Shown here: in pieces, positions 19,070 through 27,837 of the stretch
How the letters are laid out: each line of letters begins with the position of its first letter
How positions within the stretch are numbered: position 1 is the first letter of the stretch
Source: Grimontia celer
GTDB lineage: Bacteria; Pseudomonadota; Gammaproteobacteria; Enterobacterales; Vibrionaceae
Assembly: GCF_900055185.1 (NCBI RefSeq)
Contig: NZ_FIZX01000002.1
Location: 1 to 64,000 of the forward strand
Length of the DNA stretch: 64,000 bases
Reading direction: 5' to 3'
Made by a program: the position numbers and the translations under genes
Notes under the pieces: model-generated
Database searches by the model: none
What the model was told of the DNA's origin: nothing
The model's input: the letters and a program-made list of their open reading frames with translations, nothing else

Positions 19070-19092
19070 ATTGTTCTTCAAATTAGAACAAT
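19070..19092. promoter_or_regulatory. Perfect inverted repeat, likely operator of the quinone-reductase operon
   Basis: ATTGTTCT and AGAACAAT form a perfect 8-bp inverted repeat with a 7-bp spacer in the 159-bp gap before the first glutathionyl-hydroquinone reductase gene. The form suits a dimeric repressor or a LysR-type regulator. No regulator gene lies next to it, so the protein is unknown. Confidence 0.5.
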
Positions 19093-19097
19093 AAAGG

Positions 19098-19127
19098 AAA
19101 AATAGAAAAGACCCCTTTCGAGGCCTT
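19098..19127 (-). terminator. Terminator of the protease-chaperone operon
   Basis: Read on the minus strand, AAGGCCTC - GAAA - GGGGTCTT forms an 8-bp stem with two G-U pairs and a GAAA tetraloop, followed by TTCTATTTTT. It lies 17 bp after the chaperone stop. Confidence 0.6.
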
Positions 19128-19143
19128 AAAATATAGGAGTCAG

Positions 19144-19596
19144 TTACTCAGGCTTTTTCATTTCACTGAATACTTCAAGCTGTGCCCTCAAACCTTGCGC
19201 TTCCAGATTGGAGATCAGCTCAGTCAACTCCGCGCCTGATGTCGCTTTCAATACTGCGATACCACCTGCACTGGAAACCAACGACAGATCATTTTCTTTC
19301 GCCAGTGACTCCGCTGTCGTCTTGTCGGCTTTAACCAGGATCAGGCCACTGGTCTTGTGGCTAACCAAACCTGTTGCGTCCGTGAGCGTTTCGCCGGCAT
19401 AGACTTTTGGCGCGTCCTCTAAACCGAAGAAGCGGAGCAAAGAGAAGGCTTGTGGTGCATCCTTGTAAAAGGTTTTACCGTTGATGACGACTGCTTCTCC
19501 TTGAGGCGTTGCGACCGCTAGTTCTGCCAGTTCACCGGTTGCCATAACAGGAGCGGAAAGTAACGCACTGCTGAGCAAAATTGTTTTAAGTTTCAT
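19144..19596 (-). CDS. Periplasmic chaperone of the subtilisin/kexin-like protease (Aeromonas ORF2-like)
   Basis: The 150-residue protein has a signal peptide ending near residue 20 (LLSAPVMA) and a small globular domain. It lies 13 bp after the stop of a kexin-like protease gene. In Aeromonas sobria the serine protease ASP (about 624 residues) is followed by ORF2 (about 152 residues), whose product helps ASP fold; size, order and secretion match. I start at ATG 19596 behind GGGAG; an in-frame GTG at 19605 is possible. The role is inferred from this gene-pair match, not from a sequence comparison. Confidence 0.75.
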   Translation of the reverse strand: MKLKTILLSSALLSAPVMATGELAELAVATPQGEAVVINGKTFYKDAPQAFSLLRFFGLEDAPKVYAGETLTDATGLVSHKTSGLILVKADKTTAESLAKENDLSLVSSAGGIAVLKATSGAELTELISNLEAQGLRAQLEVFSEMKKPE

Positions 19597-19609
19597 TTTA
19601 TTCACTCCC

Positions 19610-21469
19610 TTAACCTTGATGACCGATAACGCGGATTGACCAGTGATTCAGCACACCGTCAATGCTGTTGTTCCAACGAGGGAAGTTATACTCTTCCGCT
19701 TCATTTTCGCGATTGCGCAAGATCCAATAGTCGAATGCGTTGCTCACGTCAGTCACGCGAATGCGCCATTCACCTGCGGCAGGCTCACCATAGAACTTAT
19801 GGCTCAACATGAGGTGATCACGGTAACCACGGCTCTCTTCACCAATATCCTGACCGATACCCTGAAGCAAAGAGCGGCCTACCATGCTGTTACTTGGTGA
19901 CATCAACACGCTACTGGTGCCCGAAGGAGATACCAATTCAATCAAGAGGTCACTCGTGCGTTCATGGTCGATATCGATTTTGACCTGCACAGACTCCACG
20001 GTTAGATTGCCGTCAATCACGATGCCACTGCCCACTGCTTCGTTGCTGGCATCAGGTACAACAACGTCGGTTGTTTCTGATTTCCACTTCGTTAGTTGCA
20101 TTGGAGGCAATGCCTGATAAGTGCGTGCTTCAAACATGGCTCTATCAACATCAATCAGACCAAAACCGTAGTACGGGCTGTATTCATAACCTGCCGCATT
20201 TGCCGACCAGCCTTCCAGACCCACCACAGTTTTGTTTTCACCGGTATGCGAGACATAGTTAATCACTGTGTCTACGTGGGTTTCATCTACCTTGGTGGCA
20301 GTCTTCGCCAGGATATGTCTAATATCGCGTTGCGACAGATCAGGACGCACCGTCATCAGCAGTGCTGCAGCACCAGATGCATTTGGCGCGGCAGATGACG
20401 TGCCGTTCATCACCCCGTTGTAATTACAGTTCGGATCTTCTGCTGTTCCACCATGAAGGCCATTTCTGTCAGTCTTCTCAATGGTGTTGTAGCCACGATC
20501 ACAGCCTGTCAGGTCAGTGGTGACATGCGCCGGTTTATCACGACCGAATTCACCCGCTGGCGACGTCAAGAACACGTTGGCACCAACAGAGGAGTAGGAA
20601 GCAAGCAGGCCATCAGCATTCAGCGCGCTGACCGTCATGTTCCAATAGTTTGAGTTGTTGTGTGAGAGATTACTGTTTTGCCAAGGCAGCCCTTGGTTTG
20701 GCGCATCCGCGGTATCGTAGTCTTTCGGTAATATGCGGTAAACGTTGTCTCCCAGCATGATGGAAGTGCGGCCAAAGCCATTACCTGCTGACTTCACATA
20801 GAGCGCACCTCGCCCTTGATGCGCCTTGGTACTTTGCTCTTGATAAACGGCATCTTGCGTAGCAAGCGAAAGGTCGTTTTCCAGATCAAATGGACGGCTG
20901 AACAACACATTGCTGCCGTAACTTTGGTTAAAAATACGGGCATCTGCAGAACGTGAGTCTGCGCCGTGAGCTATCAACCAACTTTCTAGAGATTGCTCTT
21001 CAAGGTAGTTATACCCTTTCAGGCCTGCTCGTGGTGCTACACCGCGAACCCCTTCATTGTTATTCCCAACCGCAGCAATGATGCCCGCTACTGAAGTGCC
21101 GTGAGAAGCATTGGGGTCCCAAGGTGTAGGGTCGTTATCTTTGTTCACCAAATCCCACGAGCCGGGCCTAACATTCGCTGCCAGGTCTGGGTGGGCAATT
21201 TCAAGACCATCATCAACAACAGCCACAGTCACGCCCTGTCCTTGGATACCAAACAGATGTGTTTGCCAAAGATTCAGATCGTATCCAGTGCGTCCGCCAG
21301 TGGCAGAAAATGCTGCCTGCCCGTTATTGAGTAAATTCCACTGATGTTCAAGCAGAGGGTCTCCAGGGATCAGCCAACGATTTTCATAAAATCTGTCCGT
21401 CGCAGACGCGGCCCCCGAATAAGCAATGGCCGAGCCAATTGCTAGTGCAATAATCCGTTTCTTATTCAT
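19610..21469 (-). CDS. Secreted kexin-like serine protease (S8 family, ASP-like) with P domain
   Basis: The 619-residue protein has a signal peptide (cleavage near residue 23), a subtilase domain with catalytic Asp86 (VVDDGLE), His123 (ASHGTSVAG) and Ser357 (GTSSAAP), the oxyanion Asn in SAGNG, and a C-terminal P/jelly-roll domain from about residue 480. The double Asp and the P domain are features of kexin-type enzymes, as in Aeromonas ASP. Start ATG 21469 follows GGGA; a GTG four codons upstream is an alternative. It is cotranscribed with the chaperone gene. Likely an extracellular protease, possibly a virulence or nutrient factor. Confidence 0.9.
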   Translation of the reverse strand: MNKKRIIALAIGSAIAYSGAASATDRFYENRWLIPGDPLLEHQWNLLNNGQAAFSATGGRTGYDLNLWQTHLFGIQGQGVTVAVVDDGLEIAHPDLAANVRPGSWDLVNKDNDPTPWDPNASHGTSVAGIIAAVGNNNEGVRGVAPRAGLKGYNYLEEQSLESWLIAHGADSRSADARIFNQSYGSNVLFSRPFDLENDLSLATQDAVYQEQSTKAHQGRGALYVKSAGNGFGRTSIMLGDNVYRILPKDYDTADAPNQGLPWQNSNLSHNNSNYWNMTVSALNADGLLASYSSVGANVFLTSPAGEFGRDKPAHVTTDLTGCDRGYNTIEKTDRNGLHGGTAEDPNCNYNGVMNGTSSAAPNASGAAALLMTVRPDLSQRDIRHILAKTATKVDETHVDTVINYVSHTGENKTVVGLEGWSANAAGYEYSPYYGFGLIDVDRAMFEARTYQALPPMQLTKWKSETTDVVVPDASNEAVGSGIVIDGNLTVESVQVKIDIDHERTSDLLIELVSPSGTSSVLMSPSNSMVGRSLLQGIGQDIGEESRGYRDHLMLSHKFYGEPAAGEWRIRVTDVSNAFDYWILRNRENEAEEYNFPRWNNSIDGVLNHWSIRVIGHQG

Positions 21470-21641
21470 TATTAATCCCACAAAAAGTTACAAACGATAA
21501 TATTGAGCAAATAATCAACGCTCGCTTTTATTAATATCGGATAAAAATGAATTTAGAAACGTCATAGGTGTGATATGACTCGCATATAAATATCCAGAAA
21601 AGCAGCCAAATGTTAGGAAGTAATAACTAATTTCTTATAGT

Positions 21642-21714
21642 CCTGATTTCCAACAGTTTTCGTTATCATGGCAAAAAACCTCAAAAAACCCTGACAAACT
21701 GTGCCAAAATCAGG
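21642..21714. other. Long inverted repeat in the 435-bp spacer 21482-21916
   Basis: CCTGATTT...ACAGTTT at 21642-21659 pairs with AAACTGT...AAATCAGG at 21696-21714, giving a two-part stem around an A-rich middle. A second small hairpin (TGATGAG / CTCATCA) lies at 21731-21750. The spacer is AT-rich, holds no credible gene and lies upstream of the protease start, so these may be part of its leader or protein-binding sites. No U-run follows, so they are not ordinary terminators. Confidence 0.4.
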
Positions 21715-21892
21715 CTAGAACCACTAAATATGATGAGTAAATCCTCATCAAGATCGCATAGCTATTTAGACAGCGCTTTCCCTGAGAGGATTTGTTAAAG
21801 ATTTTCGCTTCAGTGCGAATTAGAAGAAATAAACAACGATATTTGGAGTGTTATAAAGGCGGAAAATAATACTATTTTCAATAATATTAATA

Positions 21893-21923
21893 TAAAAATA
21901 AAGGGACATATGCCCTTTATTTT
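21893..21923 (-). terminator. Terminator of rlmC
   Basis: AATAAAGGG / CCCTTTATT with a 7-base loop overlaps the rlmC stop codon; read on the minus strand it is followed by a T-rich tract. Confidence 0.75.
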
Positions 21924-23053
21924 CTTTCGATTAAAACCATGACTTCGGCATGCTCCGTGTGCGGAAACATATCAAACCATTGCAGACGTTTGACTGTATA
22001 GTTCACCAAACCATCGAGGTCTATTTTCAGCGTTTCTGGATTACAGCTGGAATAGACAATGTGCTTGGGTGCTAACTCGCCAAGTTGTGCCACCAACTCT
22101 TTACCCAAACCACGACGGGGCGGGTTGACCAGCACCAGATCAGGTGCTCTGTCTTGCAGTAGCGAGAATTTCGCTGAATCGAGCGCATCAAAGTTTAGGT
22201 TGATAATTCCCATTTCTGCCGCAGAACGCTTCGCGCTCGCAATGGCCTCCGGTTCGATTTCAATACCGGTGACTGACTCGGTCACCGACGCGCAATGCAA
22301 AGCAAAACCACCGACGCCACAGAATAGATCCCACATGCGTTTGGGCTTGAGTTCTCTTACCCATTCACGCGCTGTCGCATAGAGTTTGGCAGCGACTTCA
22401 GGGTTGGTCTGGAAGAAGCTTTTCGGACGCACCACCAGCGGTACGTCGTTGAATTGCTCGATAATGTGTTCATCGTCTGTGAGGAAAATTTCCTCATCGC
22501 CTTCAAGACGCGCCATGTGTACGGGCTGCAAATTAACCGACACCACACGGATTTTCGGAAACGCCTCGCGCAGCCTCGCTAAGTTTGCTTCTATACGCGG
22601 CAAGGCATCGCGGGTGCGCATGACAAATCGCAGCATGAACTCGCCAGAATGTGCCGAGCGGGTTAGCAAAATGTACTTAAGTTCACCCTTCTTCTTTTCT
22701 TTGTTATAAGGCGGAATACCAGAGGTGCGAATCCAATCCTGCAGGTAATCCAGCAATGCCATCATGTCTTCGGTGTAGAGTGGGCAATGGGTCAGGCTCA
22801 CCCGTTCGAGGTTATCCCCAAACTTCACGTCTGCCCCCAGCACAGGTTGGTGCGCTGCACCCAGCACCACCATCTTTGCTTTGTTACGGCAGCCCGTTTC
22901 TTTGCTCAATACCGGCGATAACCACTGCTCTGGCAGTCGGTTCTCAAACAGGGATTTCAGCCCGTTGTCTTTGTCAGCGACTTGCTGGGTGTAGGGGACA
23001 CCCCTCAACTCGCATGAACGGCACTTGTGCTGATCGAAGAATTTGCAATGCAT
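21917..23053 (-). CDS. rlmC: 23S rRNA (uracil-747-C5)-methyltransferase RlmC
   Basis: The 378-residue enzyme methylates U747 of 23S rRNA using S-adenosylmethionine. It shows the N-terminal iron-sulfur cysteines (C3, C11, C14, and one in GCRNKAK), the SAM-binding [12 protein letters not shown] near residue 245 and the catalytic Cys in YSSCNPETL near 335. Length agrees with E. coli RlmC (375 residues), and there is no TRAM domain, which separates it from RlmD. The ribosome site is weak. It stands alone, divergent from murQ. Confidence 0.93.
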   Translation of the reverse strand: MHCKFFDQHKCRSCELRGVPYTQQVADKDNGLKSLFENRLPEQWLSPVLSKETGCRNKAKMVVLGAAHQPVLGADVKFGDNLERVSLTHCPLYTEDMMALLDYLQDWIRTSGIPPYNKEKKKGELKYILLTRSAHSGEFMLRFVMRTRDALPRIEANLARLREAFPKIRVVSVNLQPVHMARLEGDEEIFLTDDEHIIEQFNDVPLVVRPKSFFQTNPEVAAKLYATAREWVRELKPKRMWDLFCGVGGFALHCASVTESVTGIEIEPEAIASAKRSAAEMGIINLNFDALDSAKFSLLQDRAPDLVLVNPPRRGLGKELVAQLGELAPKHIVYSSCNPETLKIDLDGLVNYTVKRLQWFDMFPHTEHAEVMVLIERK

Positions 23054-23255
23054 AACGCTCTACCGCAGAAAAAGAAGGGAGAGTCTAAGCATCCTGACTA
23101 AAATAACCATTCACGTTGTTATTCGTTAAAATCGAATATATTGATGGTAGAAACCAGACACATTGAAGCCCGGTTCAAGCATGGGAAAAATACCTTTTTT
23201 CTTGAGTTTATCCCCGCGCTTCAGGAATACTGGTCTCACTAAAATCCGCTGATAA

Positions 23256-24170
23256 ATGAGCACACTACTGATGAAAATAGATCTCACCCGACTGGTCACA
23301 GAAAGCCGTAACTCTGCAAGCGCAGAAATCGACAAACTTTCCACGCTGGAAATGCTCGAAGTGATTAATCAGGAAGATCAGAAAGTCGCGCTCGCGGTGA
23401 AAGCTGAACTCCCACAAATTGCCAAGGTTGTCGATGCCATTACTGAGGCATTCGCAAAGGGCGGTCGCCTTATTTATATGGGAGCAGGCACATCAGGGCG
23501 ATTGGGTATTCTGGATGCCAGTGAGTGTCCACCCACTTACGGGACCAAGCCTGAACTTGTGGTGGGTTTAATAGCAGGAGGACATCAGGCCATCTTGAAA
23601 GCAGTTGAGAACGCCGAGGACAATGTCGAACTCGGCAAGCAAGATCTGGTGGATTTGAACCTGACCGCTAAAGACGTGTTGGTAGGGATTGCAGCCAGTG
23701 GCCGCACACCTTATGTACTAGGTGGGATGCATTACGCCAAGTCTGTCGGTGCAACGGTTGCCACTATTGTTTGCAACCCTGTCTGCGCAATGGCAGATGA
23801 AGCAGATATCTCCATCATCCCTGTGGTGGGACCTGAGATTGTAACTGGCTCATCGAGAATGAAAGCAGGAACGGCGCAAAAGCTGGTGCTGAACATGCTG
23901 ACAACAGGCGCGATGATCCGCAGCGGCAAAGTATACGGCAACCTGATGGTGGATGTAGAAGCAACAAACGCCAAATTGGTGCAGCGTCAGATCAATATCG
24001 TCGTAGAAGCCACAGGTGTCGGCGCAGATGAAGCTGAAGTCGCACTTCAAGCTTGCGGGCGTCACTGTAAAACAGCGATCTTAATGATTCTGGCAGGTAT
24101 TGATGCAAATGACGCCAAAGCGCGACTGGAAAAGCACAAAGGGTTTATTCGCCAGGCATTGAATGCGTAG
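23256..24170 (+). CDS. murQ: N-acetylmuramic acid 6-phosphate etherase
   Basis: MurQ cleaves the lactyl ether of MurNAc-6-phosphate to GlcNAc-6-phosphate and lactate during recycling of cell-wall sugar. The 304-residue product has the SIS-domain signature [20 protein letters not shown] (about 73-92), [11 protein letters not shown] and [19 protein letters not shown], all highly conserved. ATG 23271 (MKIDLTRL) is another possible start; neither has a clear ribosome site. No murP or anmK gene is adjacent, so it works with partners encoded elsewhere. Confidence 0.95.
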   Translation: MSTLLMKIDLTRLVTESRNSASAEIDKLSTLEMLEVINQEDQKVALAVKAELPQIAKVVDAITEAFAKGGRLIYMGAGTSGRLGILDASECPPTYGTKPELVVGLIAGGHQAILKAVENAEDNVELGKQDLVDLNLTAKDVLVGIAASGRTPYVLGGMHYAKSVGATVATIVCNPVCAMADEADISIIPVVGPEIVTGSSRMKAGTAQKLVLNMLTTGAMIRSGKVYGNLMVDVEATNAKLVQRQINIVVEATGVGADEAEVALQACGRHCKTAILMILAGIDANDAKARLEKHKGFIRQALNA

Positions 24171-24207
24171 TGTAAAAAGAGTTAGATGACCTGGGCGATT
24201 CGGCCTG

Positions 24208-24450
24208 TCATTCCCAAAGGCAGTCTTCAGGAACAATCAGTTTGAGCAAGGCTGCTGGTGGAAGCTCGCTAAGCGCGACTTGTCGGAAGACATCTGCGAT
24301 TTGAAGGTCGCCACCCAAACACCGAATAATCGTGGTGTTAATGGCTTCTTTTTCCATGCCATCAGCATGAAGCATTTGCACCCAATGGTATTCCGGCGCA
24401 TTGACATCGAGAATTGTCCGCCTACCTAATGTGAACGTATGTTCTTTCAT
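24208..24450 (-). CDS. Hypothetical protein, 80 residues
   Basis: I do not recognise a family. The acidic soluble protein (HTFTLGRRTILDVNAPEYHW at the start) has no signal peptide or membrane segment. AAGGAG seven bases before ATG 24450 is a strong ribosome site and sets the start; 11 open codons upstream are ignored. It is convergent with murQ and stands alone. Confidence 0.7.
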   Translation of the reverse strand: MKEHTFTLGRRTILDVNAPEYHWVQMLHADGMEKEAINTTIIRCLGGDLQIADVFRQVALSELPPAALLKLIVPEDCLWE

Positions 24451-24699
24451 TTCTCTCCTTAACATGTCATAAAAATTAAACACCCACCCATAATGGGCAG
24501 AATTTAGACGACTGGCAAGGTATTTTCATAGAATACTGTTTTTAATGAGTTTTATGATTCTCCAAACTAATACACAATTGCTTAGACATAATTTAACTCA
24601 TTGATAATCTGCTCTATTTGTCTTTTTGTGGATAGATATATAGACAGAAAAAATGAAATACCGACTACCTGCCTTAAACTCTGTTAAATTCAAAATTAT

Positions 24700-24716
24700 C
24701 GCACTTTCATGGTGCA
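24700..24716. promoter_or_regulatory. NtrC binding site, distal
   Basis: CGCACTTTCATGGTGCA fits the NtrC consensus TGCACY-N5-RGTGCA with one mismatch. It lies about 180 bp upstream of the sigma-54 promoter of amt, a normal enhancer position. A lone half-site, TATGGTGCAT, follows near 24793. Confidence 0.7.
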
Positions 24717-24860
24717 TACCTATTGCGCAATCGCACCATAATGAAGCATTTCTATGCATTAGATTAAGAGAATGAAGGATAGAGAGTTTCTTTATGGTGC
24801 ATATTTAATTTGTTAAATAACAATAAATTAAAAACACTTCGCACTTAATTAGCGCCACAA

Positions 24861-24877
24861 TGCACATTCATGGTTCA
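24861..24877. promoter_or_regulatory. NtrC-like site, promoter-proximal
   Basis: TGCACATTCATGGTTCA matches the NtrC palindrome with one mismatch and ends 4 bp before the -24 element of amt. That is closer than a usual activator site, so it may damp expression or be degenerate. Confidence 0.5.
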
Positions 24878-24881
24878 TGCA

Positions 24882-24895
24882 GGCACGATTTGTGC
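24882..24895 (+). promoter_or_regulatory. Sigma-54 promoter of amt
   Basis: GGCACGATTTGTGC has GG and GC separated by exactly 10 bases, as required for the -24/-12 elements of RpoN promoters. It lies 73 bp before the amt start with NtrC sites upstream, so amt should be switched on under nitrogen limitation. The remainder of the spacer 24484-24968 is AT-rich with no gene. Confidence 0.8.
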
Positions 24896-24968
24896 TTATT
24901 CCCCTGCGGCCTGAAGAAGCAACTCTTCAGCAAGGAAAGCAATCTCAAGGAAGTAGAGGAATTACAAC

Positions 24969-26177
24969 GTGGAAAATATTAGTAGCGCGATTCAAACGCT
25001 GTCAGAAAGCGCGAACACGCTCTTTATTCTGATCGGTGCCATCATGGTTTTGGCAATGCACGCAGGCTTTGCCTTTTTGGAAGTGGGTACCGTCCGCCAT
25101 CGCAACCAGGTAAACGCCCTGGTGAAAATTATGTCCGACTTTGGCTTCTCAGCTCTTGCCTATTTCTTCATTGGCTACTGGGTTGCCTACGACGTTAACT
25201 TCTTCAGCAGCGCCAGCGTCCTTTCCGAAGGTAATGGTTATGAATTGGTGAAGTTCTTCTTCTTGATGACTTTCGCCGCGGCGATTCCAGCCATCATTTC
25301 CGGCGGTGTTGCTGAACGTGCAAAGTTCTACCCTATGTTGATTGCTGCCGCAGCCATTGTTGCTTTTGTTTATCCATTTTTCGAAGGGCTGATCTGGAAC
25401 GGTAATTTTGGTTTTCAGGATTGGTTAGAAGCAACCTTTGGTGCGCCTTTCCATGATTTCGCTGGTTCGGTCGTGGTTCACGCTGTTGGCGGATGGATTG
25501 CGCTGGCAGCCATTATGATTCTTGGCGTACGTCAAGGCCGTTATCGCGGTGGCAAGCTGATTGCCTTTGCACCTTCTAATATTCCGTTCTTGGCACTTGG
25601 CGCATGGATCCTGACAGTAGGCTGGTTTGGTTTTAACGTGATGTCTGCACAAACCATGGACGGCATCAGCGGTTTGGTTGCCGTCAATACCCTGATGGCT
25701 ATGGTTGGCGGTATCGTCACTTCCCTCATTGCCGGTAAGAATGACCCAGGCTTCCTACACAATGGTCCGCTGGCGGGTTTAGTCGCGGTATGTGCGGGTT
25801 CTGATTTGATGCACCCAATCGGCGCACTGATTACTGGCGGTGTGGCTGGCGTGTTGTTCGTCTGGCTATTCACCCTTATCCAAAACCGCTTCAAAATTGA
25901 TGATGTGTTAGGCGTTTGGCCACTGCACGGTGTATGTGGTGTTTGGGGTGGTATCGCAGCGGGCATTTTCGGTTCAGAAACGCTGGGCGGTCTTGGCGGC
26001 GTTAGCCTGATCGCTCAAATCATCGGTACCGTTGCTGGTGTGGTCGTGGCATTCGTTGGTGGCTGGGTTGTTTATACTCTGGCTGAAAAAGCGGCAGGTA
26101 TTCGTCTAAGCGAAGAAGACGAATATAACGGTGCTGATTTAGCTATTCACAAAATCGGCGCGACATCCGAAGATTAA
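24969..26177 (+). CDS. amt: Ammonium transporter Amt
   Basis: The 402-residue inner-membrane protein conducts ammonium. Family features are visible throughout: LAMHAGFAFLEVGTVRHRNQ in the first helix pair, FAAAIPAIISGGVAER near 100, FHDFAGSVVVHAVGGW (pore His) near 160-175, and PLHGVCGVWGGIAAGIFG (second His) near 318-335. No signal peptide is evident. AAGGAAGTAGAGG-type sequence precedes the start. Unlike many amtB genes it has no glnK next to it. Regulation by NtrC and sigma-54 is supported by sites upstream. Confidence 0.95.
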   Translation: MENISSAIQTLSESANTLFILIGAIMVLAMHAGFAFLEVGTVRHRNQVNALVKIMSDFGFSALAYFFIGYWVAYDVNFFSSASVLSEGNGYELVKFFFLMTFAAAIPAIISGGVAERAKFYPMLIAAAAIVAFVYPFFEGLIWNGNFGFQDWLEATFGAPFHDFAGSVVVHAVGGWIALAAIMILGVRQGRYRGGKLIAFAPSNIPFLALGAWILTVGWFGFNVMSAQTMDGISGLVAVNTLMAMVGGIVTSLIAGKNDPGFLHNGPLAGLVAVCAGSDLMHPIGALITGGVAGVLFVWLFTLIQNRFKIDDVLGVWPLHGVCGVWGGIAAGIFGSETLGGLGGVSLIAQIIGTVAGVVVAFVGGWVVYTLAEKAAGIRLSEEDEYNGADLAIHKIGATSED

Positions 26178-26198
26178 TCGTTTTAATAATTTCTTTCC

Positions 26199-26226
26199 AA
26201 GCCCTGCTGATCAGCAGGGCTTTTCA
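26199..26226 (+). terminator. Terminator of amt
   Basis: AAGCCCTGCTGA / TCAGCAGGGCTT is a perfect 24-bp palindrome followed by TTTT. The rest of 26227-26542 is AT-rich and shows no gene. Confidence 0.88.
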
Positions 26227-26542
26227 TTTAAATGTAATAGTTACAAGCTCACGTTTGGTAACAAAGGTCATCAACACCTTCTTATAAAGTTCATTCCCTT
26301 TCCCGTTCTTTTCATCAAGCGCTATTCGGCTTAAAAGCAAGAGATGCAATCACGCGCATAAATCACCAGCAATTCGTCTCACATTGAAAACACCCATAAT
26401 ATTAATTTGACAAATTAGTTGACGAAACTTTAGATATGCGCCAACTATTAATACAACAATTATTAATAAGTAGACATCTGTCTTTTGGCTACATATTTGG
26501 CACATTGGTATTAGTGGAATATTTCCCGAAAGGGGAGGGAAC

Positions 26543-26773
26543 ATGGACTTAGAATACATGCAAGCAGTAGACGTATTGGGACAACTGCGCGTGGGCGACT
26601 CTATCAGCGACGCACTGAGAAATGAGGCGCAATGCGTAACCCGTGAAATCTTTGAGAAATATCGGGACCGATGCGACGTCGACTCAATTGAAGGCTTACT
26701 GTTTGATAATGAAGTGAGCACCAAATTAAGAAACACATGGACAGATGCGATATGCGATGTGTGGCTTAATTAA
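26543..26773 (+). CDS. Hypothetical small acidic protein, 76 residues
   Basis: I do not recognise a family. The product (VDVLGQLRVGDSISDALRNE near the start) looks helical and soluble. AAGGGGAGGG before ATG 26543 is an unusually strong ribosome site, which supports a real gene. It stands alone with its own terminator downstream. Confidence 0.7.
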   Translation: MDLEYMQAVDVLGQLRVGDSISDALRNEAQCVTREIFEKYRDRCDVDSIEGLLFDNEVSTKLRNTWTDAICDVWLN

Positions 26774-26863
26774 GTCCGTTTTCTTTTGTTCCTATGATGT
26801 CTTAGAGCATCGAAGGCTGAAATAGAAATAGTGCAGAGCCTCACTGCTAACGCATAAAAAGTG

Positions 26864-26888
26864 GAGCCCTTGGTGGGCTCTATTTATT
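26864..26888 (+). terminator. Terminator of the 76-residue protein gene
   Basis: GAGCCC / GGGCTC with a 5-base loop is followed by TATTTATTTC. The following stretch to 27207 holds no gene or clear signal that I can see. Confidence 0.7.
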
Positions 26889-27207
26889 TCTCTTCACTCT
26901 AAGAAATACTTCAATCTGTACTGGATTCTGACCAGCTTTTCAGCTTTCTAAACCTTACTCCCAGAAAATTTTCAGTCTCTTTTCACTCTATTCCTATATC
27001 CAGAGCTGGAGATTTAGCCATCCACTTATCCAAAACAGTTTTTAGCTTCAATTAAAATAGAATGAAAAATACCTAAACAATCCGTGGCCCCTTCTTTGAC
27101 CTTTCCTCTCAAGCGCTCTCCGAACCCAATCGTTTATAAAAGGCTGACGTTCTTTACCGACTTCAATGGTAATATCTGCACATAAGTCATTTTTATTCTC
27201 TACCATC

Positions 27208-27753
27208 ATGCAAACCATCATTGACTGGGTTCAGGAAGATTCTTTGCGCATGCAGGCGCTCAAAAGTGTTCGCACTCTAGAGTTACCCCAGTGCTATCTT
27301 GCTGCGGGTTTTGTCCGTAATCTGGTGTGGGATCGCCTCCATCAAAAAGAAAATACAACACCACTTAATGATGTCGATGTCATTTATTTCGATACTGATG
27401 AATCTGATAAAAATGCTTATCTGACCTATGAACTAAAGCTAAAAACCATCATGCCATCGCTCAACTGGCAGGTGCGTAATCAAGCCAAAATGCACCTGAG
27501 AAATGGTGACCAACCCTATCAGAGTATTCTGGATGCCATGAGTTTCTGGCCGGAAAAAGAAACTGCCGTAGCAATCCGTCTCAATGACAATAACACGCTG
27601 GACTGTATATCTTCGTTTGGATTTGAATCCCTTCTCGCGTTAAAAATCACGCCTAACCCCAGGCGCGATATCACCCTCTTCCACCAGCGCATTCAGTCTA
27701 AAAATTGGCTCTCACATTGGCCAAAATTAACCGTGGAAAAAAGTTTCGAATAA
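27208..27753 (+). CDS. Nucleotidyltransferase-like protein (DUF925 type)
   Basis: The 181-residue protein has the pattern of the bacterial nucleotidyltransferase-like family: CYLAAGFVRNLVWDRL (residues 25-40), the acidic pair in LNDVDVIYFD, and WQVRNQAKMHLRNG followed by DAMSFWPE. Cellular role unknown. ATG 27208 (MQTIIDW) is preferred over an upstream ATG at 27166, which adds 14 atypical residues; neither has a good ribosome site. Confidence 0.8.
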   Translation: MQTIIDWVQEDSLRMQALKSVRTLELPQCYLAAGFVRNLVWDRLHQKENTTPLNDVDVIYFDTDESDKNAYLTYELKLKTIMPSLNWQVRNQAKMHLRNGDQPYQSILDAMSFWPEKETAVAIRLNDNNTLDCISSFGFESLLALKITPNPRRDITLFHQRIQSKNWLSHWPKLTVEKSFE

Positions 27754-27837
27754 CCTGCATCCAATCCCCCCCTTCCCACCGTCTCCTTCTCTGACAGCGC
27801 TGTCTCATGATGTCAAAAACAATGAGAAGGAAATCCC

